A DNA stretch of 8,822 nt from Bdellovibrionaceae bacterium UBA2351 (GTDB lineage: Bacteria > Bdellovibrionota > Bdellovibrionia > Bdellovibrionales > Bdellovibrionaceae), in the NCBI GenBank assembly GCA_002344565.1, contig DDTZ01000037.1:1-8822 (forward strand). Reading direction: 5' to 3'. A program made the translations under genes and the position numbers. Shown here piece after piece: positions 1 through 6,154 of the stretch (position 1 is the first letter of the stretch; every line of letters starts with the position of its first letter). The notes beneath the pieces are model-generated. The model saw nothing but the letters and a program-made list of their open reading frames with translations, made no database searches and had not been told where the DNA came from.

Positions 1-66
1 ATCAACATCTGGGAGCAGGTCAGGCAGGGGCCGATAGAAGATAGCCTTCAGAAGTTAGAGATTTAG
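1..66 (+). CDS. Possible C-terminal tail of an upstream gene (partial)
   Basis: Frame 1 is open from the window edge to a TAG at 64-66 and gives 21 residues ending in SLQKLEI, which look like an amphipathic C-terminal helix. The other two plus-strand frames stop earlier and read as low-complexity peptides. The stretch has about 52% GC (31 of 60 by hand count), much higher than the AT-rich DNA that follows, which suits coding DNA. It is too short to identify, and chance openness cannot be excluded. Confidence 0.3.
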   Translation: MNIWEQVRQGPIEDSLQKLEI

Positions 67-79
67 AAGAAGTGAAGAA

Positions 80-108
80 AACTCCCGGTTCATTCCCTCG
101 CCGGAGTT
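80..108 (+). terminator. Imperfect stem-loop, possible terminator
   Basis: AACTCCCGG (80-88) can pair with CCGGAGTT (101-108), with one bulged C and a 12-nt loop. It sits 14 bp after the TAG at 64-66, where a terminator of an upstream gene would lie. No T-run follows the 3' arm, so an intrinsic terminator is doubtful. It could also be a plain mRNA 3'-end hairpin. Confidence 0.25.
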
Positions 109-163
109 CATGCATTTGCATTAATTTACAATAGAACCCAATGAGAAGGCAAAAAACGTCACT

Positions 164-192
164 CTGACTAATTCTCTACAGATGATTAAAAT
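164..192 (+). promoter_or_regulatory. Candidate sigma-70 promoter for the secreted-protein gene
   Basis: CTGACT (164-169, 4 of 6 matches to the -35 consensus) is followed after 17 bp by TAAAAT (187-192, 5 of 6). This would give a leader of about 65 nt before the ATG at 264. The region is very AT-rich, so chance -10-like hexamers are common and the call is tentative. Confidence 0.35.
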
Positions 193-223
193 ATATTTTT
201 AATTTAAAATAGATCCCGTATGT

Positions 224-246
224 TGATAAAATATTGTGAGTTATCA
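224..246. repeat. Inverted repeat upstream of the secreted-protein gene
   Basis: TGATAA (224-229) and TTATCA (241-246) form perfect 6-bp arms separated by 11 bp. The repeat lies between the candidate promoter and the ATG at 264. It could be an operator half-site pair or a weak leader hairpin. In such AT-rich DNA it may be chance. Confidence 0.25.
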
Positions 247-263
247 CGAAAGAATATCTGCTT

Positions 264-1154
264 ATGAAAAAATATTTTATTTGTTTATACATAGTCACTT
301 TTTTTATTTCTTCTAGAGGATTATCTTCAACTGCAGAAAATCAATTTTACAATGTGGATTCGCTTTTGGAGAAATTAACTCCTGGAGATATTGGAACTCA
401 TTTTAAGCTAAATACTTCGGTACCACCTTTTCTCTATCATTGGATTTCGCTTAATTCTTTGGACAGACTTTTTTTAGAAAAGGTTAATACCGCTCAAATG
501 CCACTTAAAAAGATAGGAACAATTGAGTATCAATCTTTAATAGTTAAGAGCGCTCCGGAGCTGATGGAGCAAAAAGGTTTGTTTGCATGGCATAACCCTG
601 TTGCTTTTTATGGTGGATCCGGTGAGATTTATGGGGATGGAGAAGTTTTGCTAGAGTTAAAGATTAACCCCAAGTCACGTGTCGAGGTTATTTTGACGCA
701 AGATGGCGAAATTCATCAGATTACTAAAGACGATCTCAAGAATTATGACCTTCTTTTACATATCCATGCGACTCCAGATGGTAATAAAGTAATACCAATA
801 TATCTAGAATGGATTATTATTAATCCTGTAGCTGTTACAAATGTGAATGCTGACCCTTCTTTGCATCAAAAGAAATTAAAAATTTATGAAGAAGCGCTAA
901 CTAAAATTCAAGAATTGCGTGAACCATTAGATCCCAAAAATGCTGATCGCTCAGATATTGAAAGAGTAGTAGGCATTCATCACAATACCTACCTTTCAGC
1001 AGGAATAAGCGTTCGAAAAATAAGAGAAAGAACTTCTCAAATATTAGAAAATGCTTCTAGAATTCCCTCATTTTTGAAAAAGAGTGGCTTGAGTTTTATT
1101 ACGAAAGAAAAGTTACAATGTTCCGGATATTACTCAGCCAGAGGAATTCTGTAA
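264..1154 (+). CDS. Secreted protein of unknown function, AT-rich gene
   Basis: I do not recognise this 296-residue protein at family level. The start MKKYFICLYIVTFFISS is a typical signal peptide: a basic tip followed by a hydrophobic core at about residues 4-17. Cleavage is plausible near residue 24 (SSTA-EN), with no lipobox, so the product is probably periplasmic or exported. The mature part has an FLYHWI strand (56-61), a GLFAWHNP segment (105-112), a YGDGEVLLELKI strand (123-134) and LEWIIINP (181-188). A charged helical region follows (about 200-265), then a tail with one Cys at 286. The strand order faintly recalls ADP-ribosyltransferase-like folds, but this is a guess. An in-frame stop at 237-239 limits the start; GAAAGA (248-253) is a modest ribosome binding site 10 nt upstream. 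Codon use is strongly A/T-biased (about 32% GC over 781-1080), suggesting recent acquisition. An IS91-family remnant lies directly downstream. Confidence 0.85.
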   Translation: MKKYFICLYIVTFFISSRGLSSTAENQFYNVDSLLEKLTPGDIGTHFKLNTSVPPFLYHWISLNSLDRLFLEKVNTAQMPLKKIGTIEYQSLIVKSAPELMEQKGLFAWHNPVAFYGGSGEIYGDGEVLLELKINPKSRVEVILTQDGEIHQITKDDLKNYDLLLHIHATPDGNKVIPIYLEWIIINPVAVTNVNADPSLHQKKLKIYEEALTKIQELREPLDPKNADRSDIERVVGIHHNTYLSAGISVRKIRERTSQILENASRIPSFLKKSGLSFITKEKLQCSGYYSARGIL

Positions 1155-1194
1155 ATTTGTTCCATTTTGAAAATTACATTTATGTGGCGGTAAG

Positions 1195-1317
1195 CTAGTA
1201 TTTCCTTGGCTTCGTCGCCAGGCCCATATGCTCAAGTATTTTTCGAATCACTTTAGGATCTTCGATGGCTGCGATGATTTGTACATCATCGAAAGTCCCG
1301 ACATTTCCATAATAAAA
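1195..1317 (-). mobile_element. IS91-family transposase remnant (C-terminal end only)
   Basis: Read on the minus strand from about 1317 down to the TAG at 1197-1195, this stretch encodes VQIIAAIEDPKV followed by IRKILEHMGL and a short basic tail ending in KY. The 'I-x-x-IEDP-x-VI-x-KIL-x-HLGL' pattern is the familiar C-terminus of IS91-like (Y2-type, rolling-circle) transposases. The zinc-binding CxxC that normally precedes it and all catalytic parts are missing. The frame loses resemblance above about 1305, and a LysR remnant begins by 1360, so the element is deleted rather than frameshifted. The minus strand reads GAAC at 1162-1159, 32 bp after the stop. IS91-type elements insert with their origin end next to GAAC or CAAG, so this could mark the original end, though a tetramer match this close is weak evidence. 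Confidence 0.72.
1272..1291. repeat. Perfect hairpin inside the IS91 remnant
   Basis: CGATGAT (1272-1278) and ATCATCG (1285-1291) are perfect inverted arms around a 6-nt loop. A competing outer pairing exists between TTCGATG (1261-1267) and CATCGAA (1287-1293). Part of this follows from the coded residues (FDD and the AIED region), so it may have no role of its own. Confidence 0.4.
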
Positions 1318-1348
1318 CAAGCAGTATAAATTAAATTCACGAACACAT

Positions 1349-1355
1349 GGAGGTG
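1349..1355 (+). promoter_or_regulatory. Strong ribosome binding site before the LysR remnant
   Basis: GGAGGTG lies 4 nt before the ATG at 1360 and is the strongest Shine-Dalgarno match seen before any start in this window. It makes translation of the headless effector domain possible. It may have been an in-gene sequence before the deletion, so it does not prove expression. Confidence 0.45.
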
Positions 1356-1359
1356 TCGA

Positions 1360-1971
1360 ATGGATCCATTAGTTAGGTTTGATGTGTTCTGTGGTTTTTT
1401 TAGCGAGCAAATAATTAGCCAGTATCCAACGGAAATCACCTTCAGATCCGAAATCATGAGTGGTGGTGTGAATTCATTATTATCGGGCGAAGCGGACTTT
1501 TCGATTTCGTTAAAAGTTGAAGATAATGAAAATATCGAAAGCACTCCGTTCGACAAAATAGAAATGATTCCGGTCATGGCAAAGTCCGTATCTAAAAAAC
1601 TTCCCGATATGACCGCAAAATCATTGAAACAAATTCCACAAATTATAGTTCTTCAGCAAGGGGACAAAAGGAATTTAGCCAAAAAAGATAGTCGCGGCGT
1701 TTTGGCCGACTCACGCACGTGCTACGTCACAGACCATTCACTTAAGTATAAAATGATTACGCAAGGATTAGGGTGGGGACGTTTAGCTCGCCATGAAGTC
1801 AGCGCAGATTTAAAGAAAGAGGTGTTAATTGAAATCAAAGATTCCAACGTAAAGCCATTTATGCTCGACCTACATATCATGAGGCCTAAACATAAACCGA
1901 TGGGACCCGTTGCCCGCGCGATCTGGGGGCAATTATCCGGACAGAAAGCGAAACCGATTAAGTTTCGCTAA
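1360..1971 (+). CDS. LysR-type regulator remnant: effector-binding domain without the DNA-binding domain
   Basis: The 203 residues match the substrate-binding half of LysR-type transcriptional regulators. They show the F-x-x-x-YP-x-EI opening (about residues 14-27), the 'S-GG-V-NSLLSGEADFSISL' core (about 34-51), a second lobe with IIVLQQGD, the VTDHSLKYKMITQGLGWGRLARHEV stretch split around a Gly-rich turn, and a C-terminal IMRPKHKPMGPVARAIW helix. The usual N-terminal winged helix-turn-helix (about 60 residues plus linker helix) is absent. An in-frame TAA at 1327-1329 blocks extension, and no other upstream frame resembles it. A LysR regulator without its DNA-binding part cannot act in the normal way, so this is most likely a 5'-truncated pseudogene, although the frame is intact for its full length and has a good ribosome binding site. 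Its composition (about 43% GC in 1441-1500) matches the rest of the chromosome rather than the gene to the left. The stop overlaps the convergent regulator gene by 14 bp. Confidence 0.75.
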   Translation: MDPLVRFDVFCGFFSEQIISQYPTEITFRSEIMSGGVNSLLSGEADFSISLKVEDNENIESTPFDKIEMIPVMAKSVSKKLPDMTAKSLKQIPQIIVLQQGDKRNLAKKDSRGVLADSRTCYVTDHSLKYKMITQGLGWGRLARHEVSADLKKEVLIEIKDSNVKPFMLDLHIMRPKHKPMGPVARAIWGQLSGQKAKPIKFR

Positions 1972-3400
1972 CGTCTTTGGCATTAATCCCGTACTTACGC
2001 ATTTTTCTAAGAAGTGTGTTTTTTGGGATATTAGCGTTAGCAACCGTTTGATTAATTCGACCTTTATTTTGTCGTAAGGCTTTAATGATAAAGTCTTTTT
2101 CCATCTCTTCTTTGAAATTATCAAAGTCTAATGGTTTGAACGAATCTTCCGTATTTGAACCTGTTGGGAGAGTGCTTGCTAGGTTTAAACCGTGCGTAGT
2201 CGATGTTGGAAGTAACGACTTCATGCTTTCTGTGAGCGAAGCATTTGTAATTTTGTTGCCAGCTTCAATAATGAAGGCGCGTTCAACAAAATTTTCTAAC
2301 TCACGGATATTACCTGGCCATTTGTATTTTTTTAGAAGTGCCAAAGTTCCCGGATCAATCGACTCAAAGCTGCGGTTTTGTTTTCGATTGAATTTCTTAA
2401 TAAAGTAATCGACCAATTTGTCTAAATCATCTAGGCGTTCTCTTAGTGGCGGCATGAAAATAGGCATTACATTTAAGCGATAGAATAAATCTTCGCGGAA
2501 CTTACCCTCTTGAATCATTTTTTCTAGGTTACGATTGGTTGCCGCAATAATTCGAACATTCGTTTTTACTTCACGGACAGATCCCACCGGAGTAAAGGCC
2601 TTGTCCTGAATCGCGCGTAGTAGTTTAACTTGCATATCTGTTTTTAGTTCGCCGATTTCATCCAAGAATAATGTTCCATTATTGGCTGCCTGAAACTTAC
2701 CGATTTTTCGTTCCGTCGCGCCGGTAAAGGCACCTTTTTCATGTCCGAAAAATTCGCTCTCAATTAAATTTTCGGGAATGGCGCCACAGTTAACCGCCAC
2801 GAATTGTCCCGATTTTTGAAGCGAGTTGTGGTGAATGGCTTTAGCCACTAATTCTTTTCCTGTTCCATTTTCACCACGAATCAAAACCGTAGTGTCGACT
2901 TTACTTAGCTTGTAAATTAGCTGGAAGACTTCACGCATTTGGTGAGAGTTACCTACAAATTCAGTATCAATGTCGTCGTCAAAAATAGGATTAGAGGCCG
3001 TAAGTTCAAGTACGAGTTCGCGTGCATTTAAACAACCATCGATGGCTTTAAATAGAGACTCTTTTTGAACGGGTTTCTGGAAATAGTCAAACGCACCTTC
3101 TTTAATTGCTTCTACAGCGTCAGAGTAATTTCCATGGGCAGTCATGATAACAACGAATGTCCTTGGATCGTGAGTTTTGATTGCTTTGAGTGCGGTGATG
3201 CCATCGACACGAGGCATTTTTACGTCCATTAGAACTAAATCAAAATGTTGTGCTTTAATTTTATCGATGGCGTCCTGGCCATCTACGGCTTCACTAAATT
3301 TAAAAGTAACTTCAGGGAATGATGTAGGAAGAATTTGTTTTAAAGATTCTCTTAGTTCTTGTTCATCATCTACGACTAGGGTTCTTAAAGTAGTATTCAT
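1958..3400 (-). CDS. Sigma-54-dependent response regulator (NtrC family)
   Basis: This 480-residue cytoplasmic protein has the full NtrC layout. The receiver domain (about 5-125) has acidic residues D11, D12 and E13, phosphoacceptor D59, T87 and K109. The AAA+ ATPase domain (about 147-385) has Walker A GENGTGKE (176-183), the sigma-54-contacting GAFTGA loop (223-228), Walker B LFLDE (244-248) and arginine fingers R302 and R308. A Fis-type helix-turn-helix lies at about 447-472, ending in TLLRKMRKYGI. Phosphorylation should drive oligomerisation and ATP-dependent activation of sigma-54 promoters; the targets are unknown. The start is bounded by an in-frame TAG at 3412-3410. No clear Shine-Dalgarno precedes it, so translation may depend on the kinase gene 43 bp upstream. 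That gene is the likely partner, since the two share strand and spacing. No terminator separates its 3' end from the convergent LysR remnant. Confidence 0.95.
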   Translation of the reverse strand: MNTTLRTLVVDDEQELRESLKQILPTSFPEVTFKFSEAVDGQDAIDKIKAQHFDLVLMDVKMPRVDGITALKAIKTHDPRTFVVIMTAHGNYSDAVEAIKEGAFDYFQKPVQKESLFKAIDGCLNARELVLELTASNPIFDDDIDTEFVGNSHQMREVFQLIYKLSKVDTTVLIRGENGTGKELVAKAIHHNSLQKSGQFVAVNCGAIPENLIESEFFGHEKGAFTGATERKIGKFQAANNGTLFLDEIGELKTDMQVKLLRAIQDKAFTPVGSVREVKTNVRIIAATNRNLEKMIQEGKFREDLFYRLNVMPIFMPPLRERLDDLDKLVDYFIKKFNRKQNRSFESIDPGTLALLKKYKWPGNIRELENFVERAFIIEAGNKITNASLTESMKSLLPTSTTHGLNLASTLPTGSNTEDSFKPLDFDNFKEEMEKDFIIKALRQNKGRINQTVANANIPKNTLLRKMRKYGINAKDVSET

Positions 3401-3443
3401 GGAAAAAAACTACCATAAAGTTCTAACCAGAAGAAAGGATTAA

Positions 3444-5189
3444 TTAGCTGTTGGGTAATTTTATTCGGACTGTGGTGCCTTTATTCAGAGTTGATTCCAC
3501 ATTTACCGAGCCAGCATGCAGCTCGATAAAATACTTAACCAAAAAGAAACCTAAACCGCTTCCTTTTATGTTTTCTGGTACCATTTCGGAACGAAAAAAC
3601 TTCTGGCCGACTTTTTGTAATTCAACTTCAGAAATGCCGATCCCTTGATCGATGACCTCGGTAATGATGTGTTCATTCGTTTCGGAGGTTCTAACTATGA
3701 TTAAAGTGTTATTGGCAGAATATTTAATAGCATTTTCTATGATATTAATAAGAGCTTCTTTGATCAGTATCGGATCGATCTCAATAAGAAAAAGTGGTGC
3801 CAATTCGGTTTCAATTTTGATGTTTTTATCTGATGCTAAGGGACGTAAAGCAATGATACTGGCTTCAATAAGCTGATTTAAATCGCTTGGCACGATATTC
3901 AGTTTTATATTTTGAGACTCGACGCGTGCAATATTTAAGATAGATCGGATATAGTGATCGAGCTCCTCAGAGTACTTTTGAATCGAGACTAAATCTTGAG
4001 CTATGGCGCCCTCGGCTGACGTCGCTAGATTGCGTGCCACTACGCTTTGGATTTTGGCTAGCGGATTTTTTAGGTCATGGGAAATTAAACTGATAAAGTT
4101 TGTCTTCATAAGTTCAAGTTGTGTGCGTGTTTCATTTTGTTGTTCTAATTGAAAATTCTTCTTTTCAATATTGCTGACTAAAACGGTGTATCCAATCAAC
4201 CAACCTAAAAATACACATAGCGAAGTTGTAGCCATTGGAAACCAAAAATGATGGATATCAAAAAGGTAGATGTTCACGATCAATACGATGAATAGTGCCG
4301 CTATGGTTACGGTGATTGATAAGTTGCGCGGCAGAAATAGTGTCGAGAAATAAATTAAACAAATCAAAACAAAGATAACAAGTGACTGCGGCCAAAATGA
4401 CCATGATTTAATCCACTGTGAGTGATATTTGTTTTCTATTAATTGGGCTACCAGAGCGCTACGACCGTATGATCCCATAGGGGTAATATACTCATAATCA
4501 GAATTCGTAAATCCACCAATTACGATAATCTTGTCTTTGAAAAATTCTAGAGGCCATTCGTTATTAATCAGTTGGTTATATGTCACTTTGAAAAAGCGCG
4601 ATTCTGCACCTTGGAAATTAATGTAACGTGCGGGTTCCCCTCGAACGGGGGACAGAACTCGGCGAACGACACCATCTTTTTCAAATTGGATGTTAAGGAC
4701 ATCAAGGAGTCTTTTTTTCTCGAGCCCGAGTGGGTCCAAGTCGCTGGAATAGACCCAGGTCACTTTAGGATTGCTCAGTAACCCTACGTTCATTGAATCG
4801 GTGAGAGCCTGCTTAACTAGATCCAAAGTAATGACGATTGTTTTGGGTTGCTGTTTGAGTAGTTCCACTAAGAGGGAACTCCATAGATGAGGATTCCAAT
4901 AGTAATTATCATTGATGTCAGACGAGGAGTTAAGCAGCATCAAGTCTTGAACTTCTGTGGTGTTAAAGTGTCGTAAGTCCGAGGGTGTAAGTTCGATTAT
5001 GACGATGTCTTTTGCGGGACTACGGTCGCCGCGCATTTGAAAACGGAAGTCGAAGTCGTTTAAGTTATCAATTCTTAGGGAGACGAGGCAAATAAGCCAT
5101 ACAATAAGAACTCGCAGGATAGAACCCGACGAAACTAATTGAGTGGACACGAACGCAAAAGCTTTTTGCAATTGGAATTGACTAGGCAT
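3444..5189 (-). CDS. CHASE2-domain sensor histidine kinase
   Basis: This 581-residue inner-membrane sensor has one transmembrane helix near the N-terminus (about 24-39) and a periplasmic CHASE2 domain (about 41-255). That domain shows the typical opening 'R-x-D-x-x-x-D' and a late IIVIGGFTNSDYEYITPMG segment (221-239). Three further membrane helices follow (about 267-286, 291-311, 315-338), then a short coiled linker and the kinase core. The H box is SLISHDLKNPL with phosphorylated H371. The ATPase domain has the N box IIENAIKYS (N486), G1 DQGIGI (514-519), the F box FFRSE and G2 GSGLG (543-547), so it should be active. There is no PAS or HAMP domain. It presumably senses an unknown periplasmic signal and phosphorylates the NtrC-type regulator encoded 43 bp downstream. 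The ATG at 5189 has no evident Shine-Dalgarno, and no better start lies before the first membrane helix. Confidence 0.94.
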   Translation of the reverse strand: MPSQFQLQKAFAFVSTQLVSSGSILRVLIVWLICLVSLRIDNLNDFDFRFQMRGDRSPAKDIVIIELTPSDLRHFNTTEVQDLMLLNSSSDINDNYYWNPHLWSSLLVELLKQQPKTIVITLDLVKQALTDSMNVGLLSNPKVTWVYSSDLDPLGLEKKRLLDVLNIQFEKDGVVRRVLSPVRGEPARYINFQGAESRFFKVTYNQLINNEWPLEFFKDKIIVIGGFTNSDYEYITPMGSYGRSALVAQLIENKYHSQWIKSWSFWPQSLVIFVLICLIYFSTLFLPRNLSITVTIAALFIVLIVNIYLFDIHHFWFPMATTSLCVFLGWLIGYTVLVSNIEKKNFQLEQQNETRTQLELMKTNFISLISHDLKNPLAKIQSVVARNLATSAEGAIAQDLVSIQKYSEELDHYIRSILNIARVESQNIKLNIVPSDLNQLIEASIIALRPLASDKNIKIETELAPLFLIEIDPILIKEALINIIENAIKYSANNTLIIVRTSETNEHIITEVIDQGIGISEVELQKVGQKFFRSEMVPENIKGSGLGFFLVKYFIELHAGSVNVESTLNKGTTVRIKLPNS

Positions 5190-5207
5190 GTCTTGGCTAC
5201 ATATAAT
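5178..5207 (+). promoter_or_regulatory. Near-consensus sigma-70 promoter of ribF
   Basis: TTGACT (5178-5183, 5 of 6) and TATAAT (5202-5207, 6 of 6) are separated by 18 bp and read toward ribF. The predicted start is near 5214, giving a leader of about 23 nt, too short for an FMN riboswitch. The -35 lies inside the first codons of the divergent kinase gene, so the two transcription units interlock. On the minus strand only a weak pair is visible (TTGAAC 5229-5224, TATATG 5205-5200). Confidence 0.65.
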
Positions 5208-5236
5208 CCGTAATAACCTAAGAGTTCAATGATTTT

Positions 5237-6154
5237 ATGATTATTCTAGATAGTTTGGACAAAATTTCAGATCGCAAAACTCCTATAGTGCTTACTATTG
5301 GTAATTTTGATGGGGTTCACTTAGGCCATCAGAAATTATTAAAAAGTCTAAAGACTAGTCAGGAACAAAAATCATTGGTTACAACCTTTGATCCACATCC
5401 CGTTGAGTATTTTGACGTAAATAAGACGTTCAGACGATTGTTTTCAACAGCCGATCAAAACAAACAGATGCAGCTGCTGGATATTGATTATCTTGTGCGG
5501 TTAAAATTTGATCAATCAATTGCGGCAATGTCGTATGAACTGTTTTTAACTCAGTTCACAAAAAATCTAAATATTCAAAGAATCGTTATTGGCCATGATC
5601 TGAAAATTGGCAAAGATCGTGGTGGAGATCGTTTTTCTATCAAAACTTGGTGTCAAAATGCGGGAATAAATTTCGAAGTTGTTGAACCGCTTTCGATAGA
5701 AAATCAGATAGTGTCATCAACGTACATTAAACAATTGGTTGAAGACAACCGTTTTGAAGTCGTGCCTAAGTTTTTAGGTCGCCCGTATTCGGTTAATGGA
5801 ATTATTATCCATGGTGATAAACGCGGGCGGTTGATTGGATTTCCGACGGCGAATTTGACGCGTCATCGGTCTTTATACGTTCCTCATTTTGGGGTCTATC
5901 AGACACGCACGCATTGGAAAAATTCAACATTTGATTCAATCACCAATGTGGGAAAGACCCCGACATTTAAGACTGATGATTTAATAAAGATTGAAACTCA
6001 TATTTTTGATTTTAGCCAAGAAATTTATGACGAAGAAATTACCGTTGAGTTTTTAAAGTTTATTCGCTCAGAAAGAAAATTTTCAGGAATAGACGAAATT
6101 AAGCATCAGATCGCCCTGGATATCGCGTCTTTAGACCGAAGGCCAAATACATGA
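5237..6154 (+). CDS. ribF: Bifunctional riboflavin kinase / FAD synthetase RibF
   Basis: RibF makes FMN from riboflavin and ATP, then FAD from FMN and ATP, in the cytoplasm. At 305 residues it has the family's usual length. The N-terminal FAD synthetase (nucleotidyltransferase) half shows IGNFDGVHLGHQ (21-32), the nucleotide-binding HxGH-type signature, then TTFDPHP (49-55), IVIGHDLKIGKDRGGD (116-131) and VSSTYI (159-164). The C-terminal kinase half begins LGRPYSVNG (180-188) and has GDKRGRLIGFPTAN (193-206) with the Mg-ATP PTAN motif, FGVY (218-221), TNVGKTPTF (236-244) and the probable catalytic E253. An in-frame TAA at 5219-5221 bounds the start. AAGAG (5220-5224) is rather far from the ATG (12 nt) but well placed for a three-codon frame at 5229-5240. 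The stop overlaps the next gene's start (ATGA), indicating an operon. Confidence 0.96.
   Translation: MIILDSLDKISDRKTPIVLTIGNFDGVHLGHQKLLKSLKTSQEQKSLVTTFDPHPVEYFDVNKTFRRLFSTADQNKQMQLLDIDYLVRLKFDQSIAAMSYELFLTQFTKNLNIQRIVIGHDLKIGKDRGGDRFSIKTWCQNAGINFEVVEPLSIENQIVSSTYIKQLVEDNRFEVVPKFLGRPYSVNGIIIHGDKRGRLIGFPTANLTRHRSLYVPHFGVYQTRTHWKNSTFDSITNVGKTPTFKTDDLIKIETHIFDFSQEIYDEEITVEFLKFIRSERKFSGIDEIKHQIALDIASLDRRPNT

Noticed and set aside
109..120. ATGCATTTGCAT palindrome-like sequence
   Set aside because: It is a 5-bp arm repeat in AT-rich DNA next to a better hairpin, with no gene or spacing context that gives it meaning.
223..228. TTGATA as a -35 box for the secreted-protein gene
   Set aside because: No acceptable -10 hexamer lies 15-19 bp downstream; the CTGACT/TAAAAT pair further upstream fits better.
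1248..1577. Minus-strand open frame of 109 codons across the LysR remnant and the IS91 remnant
   Set aside because: It is antisense to the well-supported LysR domain, and the frame carrying the transposase signature is a different one. Its peptide resembles no family.
2085..2408. Plus-strand open frame of 107 codons within the response regulator gene
   Set aside because: It is antisense to the AAA+ and helix-turn-helix coding region and has no recognisable domain.
5190..5236. FMN riboswitch before ribF
   Set aside because: The whole intergenic region is 47 bp and the predicted leader about 23 nt, too short for the FMN aptamer.
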